From: Nocardioides lacusdianchii | GTDB lineage: Bacteria > Actinomycetota > Actinomycetes > Propionibacteriales > Nocardioidaceae | Length of the DNA: 64,000 nt | Assembly (NCBI RefSeq): GCF_020102855.1 | Contig: NZ_JADHZD010000020.1 | Span: 1 to 64,000, forward strand | Direction of reading: 5' to 3' | Shown: in pieces, positions 25,628 to 35,704 of the stretch | Position numbering within the stretch: position 1 is the first letter of the stretch | Layout of the letters: every line of letters begins with the position of its first letter | Program-made: the position numbers and the translations under genes | The notes under the pieces: model-generated | The model's database searches: none | The model's input: only the letters and a program-made list of their open reading frames with translations | Told to the model about the DNA's origin: nothing

Positions 25628-25966
25628 TCAGTCCAGCGCTGCGCGGCCGCGGCCCAAGAACCGGCGGGCGGCGTCGATACGGAGCGTGTGCTGCAGCACG
25701 GGGGAGTGGGCCCGCATGAGGGCCAGCTGCTCGTCGAGGTCACGCAGGCCCACCGCGAGGTCCTCCACGTCTACCGGGACCAGGACAGCGGGACGTCGTT
25801 GTCCGAAGTCAGTCAGTTCGGCACGGGCCATACCCAGGTAGGGGAGCACCGCCCGGTGGCCCGGGTGGGCGGTATCAGCCTCGAGGGCAGCCAGCAGCGA
25901 GACCGCGCCGACGAACTCCGCGGAGTCATCGAAGGTGCTGGAGCCATTTGGGGGTGAAGCGGCCAT
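25628..25966 (-). CDS. Unknown small acidic protein
   Basis: 112 aa from the ATG at 25966 (MAASPPNGSSTFDDSAEF); the longer ORF to 26206 has Arg/Pro-rich composition typical of a shadow frame. The protein is helical, with the conserved-looking core GMARAELTDFGQRR and LRDLDEQLALMRAHSPVLQH. It lies between the 469-aa gene and the big helicase gene, all on the minus strand, and may be co-transcribed with them. No family recognised. Confidence 0.55.
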   Translation of the reverse strand: MAASPPNGSSTFDDSAEFVGAVSLLAALEADTAHPGHRAVLPYLGMARAELTDFGQRRPAVLVPVDVEDLAVGLRDLDEQLALMRAHSPVLQHTLRIDAARRFLGRGRAALD

Positions 25967-26159
25967 GAGTGGGATGCCTTTCTCAAGGGGGGGGGGAGCA
26001 GGGTCAATCCCCGCTAGCCAGTGGAGCAGATGAGCACCACGTCCGCACGGGTGCAGCGTGCGGCCGGGGAGGAACCCGATGGTCGTCGAGCTTGTGGAGA
26101 AGAACTGGCCAGCCCAGGAGCAGCGGCCGTTCGCCGGCGGAGCCGGGGCAGGGTGCCGG

Positions 26160-28577
26160 TCATCGCGACCACCCCGGGCCGGCTCGCCGGGCATCGACGG
26201 GCCCATGGTGAGGTGCAGTGGCCAGCGGTGGGGGAGGGGCCAGGGCCGGACGTGAACCCGACTGGGGGTTCTCGGGCTCGGGATCCCCTACGTGCGTGTG
26301 CTCCGGCGGTTCATCGGTGTTCACCGCGGCCAGTTCGGCAGCGAGCCGATCCCGTGTCCTGCGTACAGCAGCGAGCTCGGCCGCACGCGGGAACACCTCG
26401 ACCAAGCCTTCGCGGGCCTTCTCGGCCTCTCGGGTGATCTTGGTGGTGTCCATGTCGACGTCGACGAGCTCGCGCTCCAGTCGCCGCGGCAGATTCTCGA
26501 CGCGCGTGAGCAACCCCATGCTGGGTTCGCGTAGATCGCCGGCTTCCACGACCAGGGTGACCTGGGGCACTTCGCGGAGTGAGACGACGTAGCGCGGAGT
26601 CTGCAGCCACGCATCGGCTCGGACCTGCAATCCGAGCCCTCCGACCTCACCCAGCGAGACGGGATCACGCTGGTAGGCCTGAACCGCGACGATGGCTCGC
26701 TGCAGTGCGGGCACCGCATCAGCTCTCTTGGTGAACGTGCGCTCACCGATGCGGATAGCGAAGGCGTCACCCTCAGTGTCGCGGCGCTGCGGTATCGCGG
26801 CCCGGATCTGGTCGCGGTGCTCAGCCAGCGCCTCCAAACGCGGAGCGGCTGCGTTGATGGTGGCCTTGAGACTGCGCTGGGCCGCACTCCAGGCACGCTC
26901 AAGACGCTCCAGCTTGGTGGCGTCCGTCTCGGCCTTGGCCAACTCCATGATCCGCGGGTCGCCCGAGGCAAGCGCCTTGACCTCGGCGTAGGAGAGGGCC
27001 GAGTCGCCGATGTCCTCGATCTCGCGCACATCGAGCCGGCCACGCATCAACTGGTTGATGAATTTGGCCTTGCGTTCCACGGTCTGCCACAGGTAGGTAT
27101 CGAACGACGACTCGGTGACATAGCGGAAGACCTGCACCTCCTCGTTGAGGTTGCCCTGGCGCATGATCCGCCCATCACGCTGGGCCAGATCGGCCGGCCG
27201 CCAGGGACAGTCGACGTGATGCAGCGCCACGGCGCGGCGCTGCACGTTGGTGCCCACCCCCATCTTCTCGGTCGAGCCGATCAACACGGCGACGTGGCCC
27301 GTGCGTGCTTGCTCGAACAACCGGGCCTTGGCGCGGTCATTGGCGGCCTCGTGCATGAACCGCACCTTGCCGCCGGGGACACCCCGGGCCACCAGCTGAG
27401 CCTTGAGCTCTTCGTAGGCGTTCCACCCGGCCCCGGTGGGGGTGCCCAGGTCGCAGAACACCAGCTGCAAAGCACCCGGCTCAGGGTCGTCTCCGAACGC
27501 GACGTCGGCGGTGTCGTGGAAGATCGTCGAGACCCGGTCGGCGACCGCGTCGACCTTGGAAGGCTCTCGGTCCAGAAAGCTGGCGAGGCCGTCGAGCTGG
27601 TGGTCGACCAGTCTCAAGTCCAGGGCCGCGGCCCGGCCGTGGCCACTGATCTTGAGCATGTTGTCCTCGGTGGGATCGACTCGCCGGTTCGATACCGCGT
27701 CGGCGCGTTCGGCCAGGATCGCCATGAAGTCGATGAGTTCACTCGACGGCGGCACCACGACCGTGTGGGCCGCACCCCCGATCAGATCGGGGGTGGGCAG
27801 GTCAAGGTCTTCCGCGGTCTTGACGTCGGCGACCTGGTGCCACAGGCGCAGTAGCTCGGGGACATTGTTGAACCGTGCGAACCGCGATTTCATGCGGAAC
27901 CCGGTCCCCGAGGGGTTCAGCTCGAGGTCAGTCACGACCTGGCCGAAGGTCGCGGCCCAGGTGTCGAAGTCGCTCAACCCGGCGTCGTCGAGGTCGCCGG
28001 GTGCCAGGTAGCGCAGCATCGTGTAGGCCTCGGCCACCGAGTTCGCGATCGGGGTCGCGGTCATGAAGGTGGCCACCCTGCGCCCGTGCCGGCCGCGCAG
28101 GTAGGCGAGCTTCAAGTCCAGATCGGTGGCCCGGTTGGACCCCTCCACCGCCACGCCGGGGATGTTGGAGGCCAGCCGGAGGTTCTTGTAGCCGTGAGCC
28201 TCATCAATGCACACGTAGTCGATCCCGGTGGCCTCGAACGTGATCGCCGGGTCCCGTTCAACATCTCGTAGCGCTTTGAGTCGTTCCTCCGCGCGCGCCA
28301 GGGTGCCCTCGAGACGTTTGACCGACAAGCCCCGTCCGTCCTTGGACGCATCGAGCCACATCCGCAACTGGACCAGTTGCTCGTCGAGGTAGGCCTGCTC
28401 GGTCGCGGTCGAGACCGGGATCTTCTCGAACGCCGAGCGCGACAAGATCACCGCATCCCATTCACCCGTTGCGGCCCGGGCGACGAACAGCTGGCGTTTC
28501 CCCTTGGCCAGGTCGTCGGTGCCACACGTCAGAATCCGGGCTTGGGGATAGGCCTGCAACCACTCTCGGGAGAACTG
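26160..28577 (-). pseudogene. C-terminal part of a split methyltransferase-helicase (helicase half)
   Basis: This is the 3' part of the large gene whose 5' part is at 36482-39733. It opens inside the gene at FSREWLQAYPQARILTCG, a direct continuation of the helicase. It contains YVCIDEAHGYKN (DEAH box), FMTATPIANS (motif III), and helicase C-terminal motifs VLIGSTEKMGVGTNVQRRA and DLAQRDGRIMRQGN, as in SNF2-like enzymes. A long helical tail follows. Alone it begins at an internal Met and lacks Walker A, so it is unlikely to work. It is separated from its 5' half by the 7.9-kb transposon. Confidence 0.88.
28570..28576. repeat. Left junction repeat GAGAACT
   Basis: The 7-mer GAGAACT occurs here, at the boundary of the helicase gene, and again at 36477-36483 at the other boundary. 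It is the candidate recombination core of the inserted element. Confidence 0.75.
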
Positions 28578-28627
28578 GTCCTGTTGACTGCACCACCGGG
28601 AGGCCCCGGTCGAGGGCTGCGGCGGAA

Positions 28628-29884
28628 GTGGATGCAGTGGACGAGGTACGACAGGCGTTGCTCGACGGGGGCAGGCAGGTTCCGCGGATCGGGTCGGTTG
28701 GTGCCGGTACGACGACGTCGTTGCCGTTCGTGGTCGTCGACGAGCAAGGCGATGAGGTCGAGCCGTTCTCGGTGTTCTTGCGGGACCTGATGCTCACCGA
28801 CATGAGCCCGTTGACCGCGCGCTCCTACGCCCAGGATCTGCTGCGCTGGTGGCGGCTGCTGCATGTGCTGGGGGTCGACTGGGAGCGCGCGTCGCGCGCC
28901 GATGTCGAGGTTTTGGTCGGCTGGATGCGATCGGCCGACAACCCGCAACGTCACCGCAACCCTTCGACATCGACGTCGGCGGCGATGTCTGAGGGGTCGG
29001 TCAACCATCGCACCGGCAAGCGCGAGCTCGGGTCGGGCTACGCACCGGCGACGATCAACCACGCCCTGTCAGTGCTGTCCTCGTTCTACAGCTTCCACGC
29101 CCAGTTCGGCCGTGGCCCGGTCACCAACCCGGTGCCGGCGAGCTCTACTCGCCGCGCACGCTTGGCGCACCGAAGCCCGCTCGAACCACGCCCGGAGCAC
29201 CGCCGCGCGCCGCTGCGACAGAAGCCGCCGGTGCTGGTCCCGCGTTCGCTCCCAGACGAGCTGGCCGACGAACTGCTCGCCGCGATGCGCCACAGCCGCG
29301 ACCGGGCGTTGTTGGCCTTGTTCCTGTCCACCGGCACGCGGGCGAGCGAACTGCTCGGCGTCACCGGCGACCGGGTGGACTGGACCCGACAACAGCTCTG
29401 GGTGATCAGCAAGGGCACCCGCGCCTTACAGCCGGTGCCTACCTCGCCAGAGGCGCTGCGGCTGCTGGCCGTGTACTTCGACGAGCGCGGCACACCCGCC
29501 GGCGACGAGGTCATCTGGCGCACGCTACGCGGCCAACCACGGCAACTGTCGTACTTCGCCGCACGGCGGGTCCTGCAACGCGCTAACGATCTGCTGGGCA
29601 CGGACTGGACGCTGCACGATCTGCGGCACACCACGATCGAGCGGATGATCGCCGACCCGAACCTGACGCTTGAGGACGTCATGACGGTCACCCGGCACCA
29701 GCATGTGACCTCCCTGGACCCGTACCTGCGGCCCCGGGTCGAGGAGGTCTTCGACCGACTGCAGCAGCACTACGCCGCACCCCGACCGGCAACCACGCCA
29801 TCGCCGGGGTACGACGACGCCGACTTCAAGACGGTATTCGGGCCGAGTTCGATGGCTGAGTCGACGGGAGAGTTCCATGGCTGA
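28628..29884 (+). CDS. Tyrosine recombinase, TnpA-like
   Basis: 418 aa from GTG 28628; the ORF extends left out of the element, so the start must lie inside it, and GTG 28637 is another choice. A SAM-like core-binding domain (LTARSYAQDLLRWWRLLHVLGV) occupies residues ~60-180. The catalytic domain has Arg I in TGTRASELLGV (~238), HDLRH (~330-334) with His and Arg II, and TRHQHVTSLDPYL with the Tyr near 366. It probably acts with the next protein to cut and join element ends and target. Its stop lies within the start of the next gene. Confidence 0.9.
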   Translation: MDAVDEVRQALLDGGRQVPRIGSVGAGTTTSLPFVVVDEQGDEVEPFSVFLRDLMLTDMSPLTARSYAQDLLRWWRLLHVLGVDWERASRADVEVLVGWMRSADNPQRHRNPSTSTSAAMSEGSVNHRTGKRELGSGYAPATINHALSVLSSFYSFHAQFGRGPVTNPVPASSTRRARLAHRSPLEPRPEHRRAPLRQKPPVLVPRSLPDELADELLAAMRHSRDRALLALFLSTGTRASELLGVTGDRVDWTRQQLWVISKGTRALQPVPTSPEALRLLAVYFDERGTPAGDEVIWRTLRGQPRQLSYFAARRVLQRANDLLGTDWTLHDLRHTTIERMIADPNLTLEDVMTVTRHQHVTSLDPYLRPRVEEVFDRLQQHYAAPRPATTPSPGYDDADFKTVFGPSSMAESTGEFHG

Positions 29885-32309
29885 GCGACGACACACCAAG
29901 CAACGCGCGCTGCGCCCCGAAGCGCCGGCTCGCCCGCGCCGGCAGCTGACTATCCGGCAGGTGATCACCCCCTCGCCGTCCCCGGCCCCGTCGGTGCCAC
30001 CGCGCCCCCATGGGAATCTGGACAATGCGACCGCAGAACAGATCGCAGCGACCGCCGATCAGGTCTGGCCGGTCACCAAGTCGCGCTCTTCAGAACGCCG
30101 CACCGGACTGCGTGCCCTGCTCACGCTCCTGGCCGAGCAACCGGGACAGACCTGGCAGGAGCGGTGGCTCGCGTCCGGGTTGGACGCCGGCACCACCGAG
30201 GTTCGTGACCTTTTCGCGCTTCCGACGCAGCGAGAGCACGCCGGCCACGCGCTGAAGGTGCTGTTCTGTCTGCGAGTGATCCGCCCTTCACTGGCCGCGT
30301 TCCGCGCGAGTCGGTTCAAGCACTACTTCCAGTTCTTCGAGGCCGCCCAAGCCGATCCAGATCTAGACCGGTTCGTGGAACTTGCCAATCAGGCCAGTAC
30401 CTCGCCGCACTACAAGCGCTGTGCACGGCTGGATGTCGCCGGCGCCCTGACCACCCAAGGCATCGCTCTGGCCGACCTGACCGCAGAGGGGTTGTTGCAC
30501 CACGCGGTCGAGACACGCCGCGGACGCTACGGCGCCGGCTACGAGCACCACATCGGACACCTCGCCTGGCAGGTGCTTCACGAGTCCGGGCACTTCCCGC
30601 GCAGTGTCCCCGCCACGCTGCGCGGCGCGATGCGCGCCCCGGCGATGACACCGGCCCAGCTCGTCGACTCCTACGCTCTTGACAACCAGGACGTGGCCGA
30701 GATGTTGACGCGCTACCTGACCCGCCGCAGCCACGACTTGGACTACTCGACCCTGCGGGGGCTTGCCCGGGACCTGTGCGACATCTTCTGGCGCGAGATC
30801 GAGACGATCAATCCCACCCAGGCCGACCTTGCCCTGTCCGAGGAGACCTACCAGGCGTGGCGGGCCGCGGTCGATGTCCGTCGCGACGGGAAGCCACGAC
30901 TGGGCGCCCCTGGGATCGTCACCAACGTCCGTGCCCTCTACCTCGACATCCAAGGCTGGGCCACCCACGAACCCGAGCAGTGGGCCCGCTGGGCAGCGCC
31001 CTGCCCGATCAGCGGCCGTGACGGGCGCGCCAGAACCCAGGCAAACCGACGCGCGAAGGAACGCACGGACAACAGAACCCGGACCCTGCAGCCGTTGCTG
31101 CCGGTCCTGATCGCCGCGGCCGAGCAGCGGCGCGACCACCTCGCCGCACTGCTTACTGCCGCGGCCGACGCCGAGGCCGGGCAACCTCTGGTCCTCGACG
31201 GACGGCACTACACCAGGATCTTCAGCGCTGGCGACGCCCGCCATCAGCGCTACCACGGCGCCGCCAACGTACGGGTCCACGACGAGCACACCGGCACGAC
31301 GATCAACCTCACCGACGCCGAGGACGCCGCGTTCTGGACGTGGGCCTGCATCGAGACCCTGCGCCACACCGGCGTCCGCAACGAAGAGATGCTCGAGCTG
31401 TCCCAGCTCAGCATCCGGCAATACATCCGACCCAACGGAGAAGTGATCGCGCTGCTGGTCATCGCCCCGTCCAAGAGCGACCGGGAACGCGTGATCCCGA
31501 TGACCGCCGAGCTGTTCCACGTCATCGCCATGATCATCCGACGCCTGACCGGTGACCGTCCGAGCATTCCGCTGGCCACCCGCTACGACCGGCACGAGCA
31601 CGTCACCAGCGAACCACAGCCCTTCTTGTTCCAACGCACCATCGGCCAGCGCACCGAGGTCATCACCCCCTCAGCGCTACGCACCATGCTGATCCGACTC
31701 AGCAAGACCCTGGTCGAACAGAACGCGCAACTGGCGAAAATCAGGTTCACCCCACACGACTTCCGTCGCCTGTTCGCCACCGACCTGGCCAACAACGGAC
31801 TACCCATCCACATCGGTGCCGCGCTGCTCGGCCACCTCGACGTCCAGACCTTCCACGGCTACGTCACGGTGTTCCAAGAGGACGTCATCCGCCACTACCA
31901 GGCCCACCTCGCCAACCGCCGCGCCGCCCGCCCGGCTGGCGACTACCGTCCCGCCACCGACCAGGAATGGGCCGAGTTCGAGGAGCATTTCGACAAACGC
32001 AAGGTCGAGCTCGGCCAATGCGGCCGCCCCTACGCGACTCCCTGCGAACACGAACACGCCTGCATCCGCTGTCCCATGCTGCACGTCGACCCCAAGATGA
32101 TCGGCCGGCTCGACGAAATCCATACCGACCTGCTCGCCCGCCGCGCACACGCCGAGACCGAAGGGTGGCTCGGGGAACTCGAAGGCATCGACCTCACCTT
32201 GCGCTTCCTTGTCGACAAACGCGCAGAGACCCAACGGCTCGCCCACTTCGACAAGGACCGAGACACCCTTGCCGTCCTCGGCATGCCCACGATCGGAGCA
32301 CCCGCATGA
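29877..32309 (+). CDS. Large tyrosine recombinase, TnpB-like
   Basis: 810 aa, starting 8 bp before the end of the TnpA-like gene. The ~450-residue N-terminal region is specific to this type; then comes a recombinase catalytic domain with TGVRNEEMLEL (Arg I ~500), HDFRRLFATDLA (His and Arg II ~626-630), GHLDVQTFHGYVTV (His, Tyr ~661). After it, CGRPYATPCEHEHACIRC holds a Cys/His cluster that could bind zinc. Tn554 TnpB is also larger than TnpA and carries an extra domain. The two recombinases are probably both required. Confidence 0.88.
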   Translation: MAERRHTKQRALRPEAPARPRRQLTIRQVITPSPSPAPSVPPRPHGNLDNATAEQIAATADQVWPVTKSRSSERRTGLRALLTLLAEQPGQTWQERWLASGLDAGTTEVRDLFALPTQREHAGHALKVLFCLRVIRPSLAAFRASRFKHYFQFFEAAQADPDLDRFVELANQASTSPHYKRCARLDVAGALTTQGIALADLTAEGLLHHAVETRRGRYGAGYEHHIGHLAWQVLHESGHFPRSVPATLRGAMRAPAMTPAQLVDSYALDNQDVAEMLTRYLTRRSHDLDYSTLRGLARDLCDIFWREIETINPTQADLALSEETYQAWRAAVDVRRDGKPRLGAPGIVTNVRALYLDIQGWATHEPEQWARWAAPCPISGRDGRARTQANRRAKERTDNRTRTLQPLLPVLIAAAEQRRDHLAALLTAAADAEAGQPLVLDGRHYTRIFSAGDARHQRYHGAANVRVHDEHTGTTINLTDAEDAAFWTWACIETLRHTGVRNEEMLELSQLSIRQYIRPNGEVIALLVIAPSKSDRERVIPMTAELFHVIAMIIRRLTGDRPSIPLATRYDRHEHVTSEPQPFLFQRTIGQRTEVITPSALRTMLIRLSKTLVEQNAQLAKIRFTPHDFRRLFATDLANNGLPIHIGAALLGHLDVQTFHGYVTVFQEDVIRHYQAHLANRRAARPAGDYRPATDQEWAEFEEHFDKRKVELGQCGRPYATPCEHEHACIRCPMLHVDPKMIGRLDEIHTDLLARRAHAETEGWLGELEGIDLTLRFLVDKRAETQRLAHFDKDRDTLAVLGMPTIGAPA

Positions 32310-32449
32310 CCAGCCTCGAGCTCGGCCGCGGCGACGCCGCAGAACTCGCCGATGCCGCTCACCCTCCTCAGCAACTGACTGTCAGGCCAAGACCACGAGT
32401 TCCGCTCACAGTCATATCTGCCATGCCCGTCCATCCGATCGCTGACTGA
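32306..32449 (+). pseudogene. Remnant of a small third transposition gene (TnpC-like)
   Basis: The ATG overlaps the TnpB stop (ATGA). The reading starts MTSLELGRGDAAELAD, like the small protein that usually follows such recombinase pairs, but the frame then changes character and stops after 47 residues. In the neighbouring frame from about 32354, LTLLSN, stop, L reads like the expected continuation (an LxFLxxWL helix) interrupted by TGA. A frameshift and a Trp-to-stop change would explain this. The family link is from memory of typical gene order. Confidence 0.5.
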
Positions 32450-32906
32450 TCTCTTCCGTTGGGCGATCCCCGCTTGCGGTGGCCAAGTACGCCGAGACCC
32501 GTATGCGGAAGATAGCGCTCCGGGCGTGACGCTCGGCGAAGTCGACCATGTTCGACGCGGAAGCGGCAGTCCGCTGTTGCTAGTGCACGTCTAGGCGCAG
32601 GGTGGCGATCCTTCCGCGACCACTGCGACGGCCAGCAGCCAACCGGGCCAAAAACGAGCGAGCTGTGACGGTACGCCCCGCGAGCGCTGCGACCGCGGAA
32701 CAGGACCGTGCGGACGGATAGGCTCACGCCTCCCGCGCCGCGACGTTCCTGTGGTCATCACCAACCATGCTAGGGGTGGGGCCACGAAGGTCGCCCCGAG
32801 GCGCCTCGAGGCGGGTGATGGCGATGGTCACCGCTGGATAACCCGCAGGGGGTAAGCGCCGACGTCATCAAAGCGGAGAACCAGCACGGCTACCTCCCCA
32901 CGATTT
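32450..32906. other. 457-bp stretch without a recognisable gene
   Basis: It lies between the third-gene remnant and the convergent oxidoreductase gene. Short frames here lack ribosome sites. It may contain more of the decayed third gene and terminators for both converging transcripts, but I see no clear hairpin. Confidence 0.4.
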
Positions 32907-33593
32907 CTAGTAGCCGCCGAAGGAGTCGATCCTGATGTCGTCGTGGTCGACGCCGGCGGCCATGAGTACGACTTCGGTGGATTCGATCATCGCCGGAGGG
33001 CCGGCGATGTAGTAGTAGTGCACGGAGTCGTCGACGCACTCGGTGAGGAGCCGTCGGCGTTCCTTGCTCTTCATCCCGCGGGTGACGACGTAGTCGATCG
33101 AGACGGCTGGGAGCTGCCGTCGCCAGGAATCGAACTCGTCTTGGAACAGGAAGTCGGAGCTGCGGTTGAGGTAGGTCAAGTGCACTGATTCCTGGCTGGA
33201 GCGGTCCGCCATGGCGGCGATCATGCTCCGGAACGGCGCCACACCGACGCCCGCGGCGATGAGCACGCTGTTGCGGTGCTGACGCAGCGAGAACGCGTAA
33301 TCGTTGCCGAACGCGGTGATGCGATAGGAATCGCCAGCCCGGGCGTTCTGCAGCGTGCGCTTGATCCCGCTCTGACCTTCTTTGAAGGTGATGACGAGGT
33401 CGGCCTCCGTCGGAGCTGAGGACAGCGAGTAGGTCTTGCCGCCGGACAGATCCTGGTCGAACCCGAGGTCGATCCAGTCGCCGGCCTCGTAGTCGAAGCC
33501 CGGTGGTCGCGCGAACACGAGGGACAGGTGGCCGGGGGTCTCGGGTCGGACCTCGCGGACGACGATTGGGATGTCGACGTTCTTATGCGCCAC
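32907..33593 (-). CDS. NAD(P)H-flavin (ferredoxin-reductase-like) oxidoreductase
   Basis: 228 aa from GTG 33593 (VAHKNVDIPIVV); the upstream reading to 33728 is Arg/Ser-rich and inside the ATPase gene. FAD-binding motif KTYSLSSAP near residues 60-68 (the RxYS type), NAD-binding GVGVAPFRSM near 118-127 and the C-terminal IAGPPAMIE motif are present. There is no 2Fe-2S domain. It overlaps the ATPase gene by 11 bp, so it is made with it. Its role in metal resistance is not obvious; it could reduce metals or repair redox damage. Confidence 0.8.
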   Translation of the reverse strand: MAHKNVDIPIVVREVRPETPGHLSLVFARPPGFDYEAGDWIDLGFDQDLSGGKTYSLSSAPTEADLVITFKEGQSGIKRTLQNARAGDSYRITAFGNDYAFSLRQHRNSVLIAAGVGVAPFRSMIAAMADRSSQESVHLTYLNRSSDFLFQDEFDSWRRQLPAVSIDYVVTRGMKSKERRRLLTECVDDSVHYYYIAGPPAMIESTEVVLMAAGVDHDDIRIDSFGGY

Positions 33594-35592
33594 GGTGCGT
33601 CTCGACCTGCGATGAACTTGCTTTCGCCGTGACGGCCCCGGTTCCGGCCTTCTGCCAGGCGGACTTGCGCAGCAGCCGGAGTCCGTTGAGCGCGACGATG
33701 ATCGTCGACCCCTCGTGCCCGGCGACACCGAGTGGCAGCGGGAGAGTCCAGAAGATGTCCCAGGCCACGAGCACGGTGATGACGGTGCCAGCGATGACGA
33801 GGTTGGCCTTCACGACGCGGTGCGCACGTCGCGAAAGGTCGATCGTCTTGGGCAGCGCGGCGAGGTCGTCGCGGACCAGGACGACGTCGGATGTCTCCAG
33901 CGCGAGGTCTGAACCGTTGCGGCCCATCGCGACCCCGACGTGCGCCGCTGCCATCGCCGGTGCATCGTTGACGCCGTCACCGATCAGCAGGACCTGGTGG
34001 CCGCTCATGCGCAGCCGCTCCACGGCCGTCACCTTGTCGGCGGGAAGGAGTTGGGCCTCGACCCGGGTGATCCCGACACTGTGGGCGAGGCGTTCGGCTG
34101 CGGCCTGGTTGTCGCCGGTCAACAGCACCGCTTCGTTGCCAGTGAGCTCGGTGAGGGACCGCACCGCCGCCTGTGCTCCGTCTCGAACGCGGTCGGTGAG
34201 TGCCACGATCCCGACGACACGCTCATCGACCAGCACGACGACTGCGGTGTGACCAGAGCGTTCCAGCTCCGCAACTACAGCGTGTGCTCGGCCCTCGTCG
34301 GTGGGCAGCAGCGGGCCGGGGGCGCCGATGGTCACCGATCGTCCCTCGACCGTCGCGTCCACGCCGCGGCCTGGTGTCGAGGTGAACTCGTCGGGCTCGG
34401 GGAACTCGATGCTGCGCTCGCGCGCAGCGGCCACGATGGCGCGACCGACCGGGTGCTCGCTACGTCGTTCGGCCGCGGCCGCGGCCCGCAGCAGCTCTGA
34501 TTCGGACGTGTCACCGAACGTGACGACCGATGCCACCCGGGGTGTGCCTTGGGTGAGGGTGCCGGTCTTGTCGAAGGCGACGAGGTCAACCTTGCTGAGC
34601 TCCTCGAGTGCCACCGCGGACTTCACCAGGACGCCATGGCGGCCGGCGTTGGCGATGGTGGCCAGCAACGGGGGCATCGTAGCGAGCACCACCGCGCACG
34701 GCGACGCGACGATCATGAAGGTCATCGCCCGCAGCAGGGTCGGCTCGAACTCGGCGCCGAAGACGAGCGGGATCGTGAACAGAGCCAGGGTGGAGACCAC
34801 GACGCCGACGCTGTAGCGCTGCTCGATCTTCTCGATGAACAGTTGGGTCTTGGCCTTCGTCGACGAGGCCTCCTCGACCATCGCCACGATGCGCGCGATC
34901 ACGGTGTCAGCAGCCGCGCGATGCACCCGCACCCGCAACGCACCGGCCCCGTTCAGCGTGCCAGCGAAGACCTCGTCCCCGGGACCCTTGGTCACCGGCA
35001 GCGGCTCCCCGGTGATGGAGGCCTGATCCAGTTCGCTGACCCCGTCGAGGATCTCGCCGTCCGCGCCGACCCGCTCACCCGGCCGGACCAGGACCAAGTC
35101 GCCGACGACCAGCGTTCCGGCATCGACGTTCTCCTCGTCCCCGGACTCGGACAGACGCACCGCGCGCTCCGGTGCGAGCGTCAGGAGCGCGTTGACGGAG
35201 TCCTCAGTACGCCGGGTCGCGAACGCCTCAAGCGCGCCGGACGTGGCGAAGATGACGATCAACAACGCCCCCTCGAAGATCTGCCCGATCGACGCAGCCA
35301 CCAGGGCCGCCACGATCATCAACAGATCGACGTCCAGCGTCTTCGCGCGCAACGCCTGCAAGCCAGCCAGCGCCGGCTCCCAGCCACCCGCGGCGTAGCA
35401 GGCCAGGTACAGGCTCCACCACACGACGTCAGGGGCGCCGGCGAGCTGGGCCACCGCGCCCACGGCGAACAGAACGGTGGCGAGCGCGGCCCACCGGATC
35501 TCGGGCAACGAGAGCGCAGCCAGGAACGGCGATCGCACCGGACGATTGTTCTTCGGCGGCCGAGGAGCGGTGGTTGTCTCAATGACTGACAT
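33583..35592 (-). CDS. P1B-4-type heavy-metal efflux ATPase (NmtA/CtpJ/CtpD-like)
   Basis: 669 aa from the ATG at 35592, with AGGAA upstream; the longer ORF start would overlap the operators. Landmarks are SITGEPLPVTKG (TGE), membrane motif SPC in MIVASPCAVVLATMP, phosphorylation loop FDKTGTLTQG, GDGVNDAPAMA, and HEGST near the last helices. The SPC plus HEGxT signature and the lack of an N-terminal metal-binding domain define the P1B-4 group, known to export Co, Ni, Fe or Zn. The adjacent NmtR-like repressor points to nickel/cobalt. The call of Cd would need a CPC motif, which is absent. Confidence 0.88.
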   Translation of the reverse strand: MSVIETTTAPRPPKNNRPVRSPFLAALSLPEIRWAALATVLFAVGAVAQLAGAPDVVWWSLYLACYAAGGWEPALAGLQALRAKTLDVDLLMIVAALVAASIGQIFEGALLIVIFATSGALEAFATRRTEDSVNALLTLAPERAVRLSESGDEENVDAGTLVVGDLVLVRPGERVGADGEILDGVSELDQASITGEPLPVTKGPGDEVFAGTLNGAGALRVRVHRAAADTVIARIVAMVEEASSTKAKTQLFIEKIEQRYSVGVVVSTLALFTIPLVFGAEFEPTLLRAMTFMIVASPCAVVLATMPPLLATIANAGRHGVLVKSAVALEELSKVDLVAFDKTGTLTQGTPRVASVVTFGDTSESELLRAAAAAERRSEHPVGRAIVAAARERSIEFPEPDEFTSTPGRGVDATVEGRSVTIGAPGPLLPTDEGRAHAVVAELERSGHTAVVVLVDERVVGIVALTDRVRDGAQAAVRSLTELTGNEAVLLTGDNQAAAERLAHSVGITRVEAQLLPADKVTAVERLRMSGHQVLLIGDGVNDAPAMAAAHVGVAMGRNGSDLALETSDVVLVRDDLAALPKTIDLSRRAHRVVKANLVIAGTVITVLVAWDIFWTLPLPLGVAGHEGSTIIVALNGLRLLRKSAWQKAGTGAVTAKASSSQVETHRGA

Positions 35593-35633
35593 TGGGGTTC
35601 CTGTCCGGGGAGTGCTCTGTGAAGCGGGCATAG

Positions 35634-35683
35634 ATGAAGAGATGTTCATTCGATCCCGACGGTACACATGAACACTTCTTCAT
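35634..35683. promoter_or_regulatory. Two ATGAA-N6-TTCAT operators between efflux ATPase and repressor
   Basis: ATGAAGAGATGTTCAT (35634-35649) and ATGAACACTTCTTCAT (35668-35683) share exact 5-bp arms with a 6-bp spacer, centred 34 bp apart, about three helical turns. They lie between divergent genes. TATGCT at 35693-35698 looks like a -10 box only 6 bp before the repressor ATG, implying leaderless translation, with TGAACA at 35669-35674 as a -35 inside the second operator. They are the probable sites of the NmtR-like protein. Confidence 0.78.
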
Positions 35684-35704
35684 GCAAAGTCGTATGCTGG
35701 TGCC

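Noticed and set aside
30363..31634. 423-codon frame opposite the large recombinase
   Set aside because: Antisense shadow; the plus-strand frame has all recombinase residues.
34549..35589. 346-codon frame opposite the efflux ATPase
   Set aside because: Antisense shadow of a strongly conserved ATPase.
33583..35592. Cadmium/copper ATPase (CadA/CopA) identity for the pump
   Set aside because: The membrane motif is SPC, not CPC, there is no N-terminal metal-binding domain, and HEGST is present, all of which fit the P1B-4 group better.
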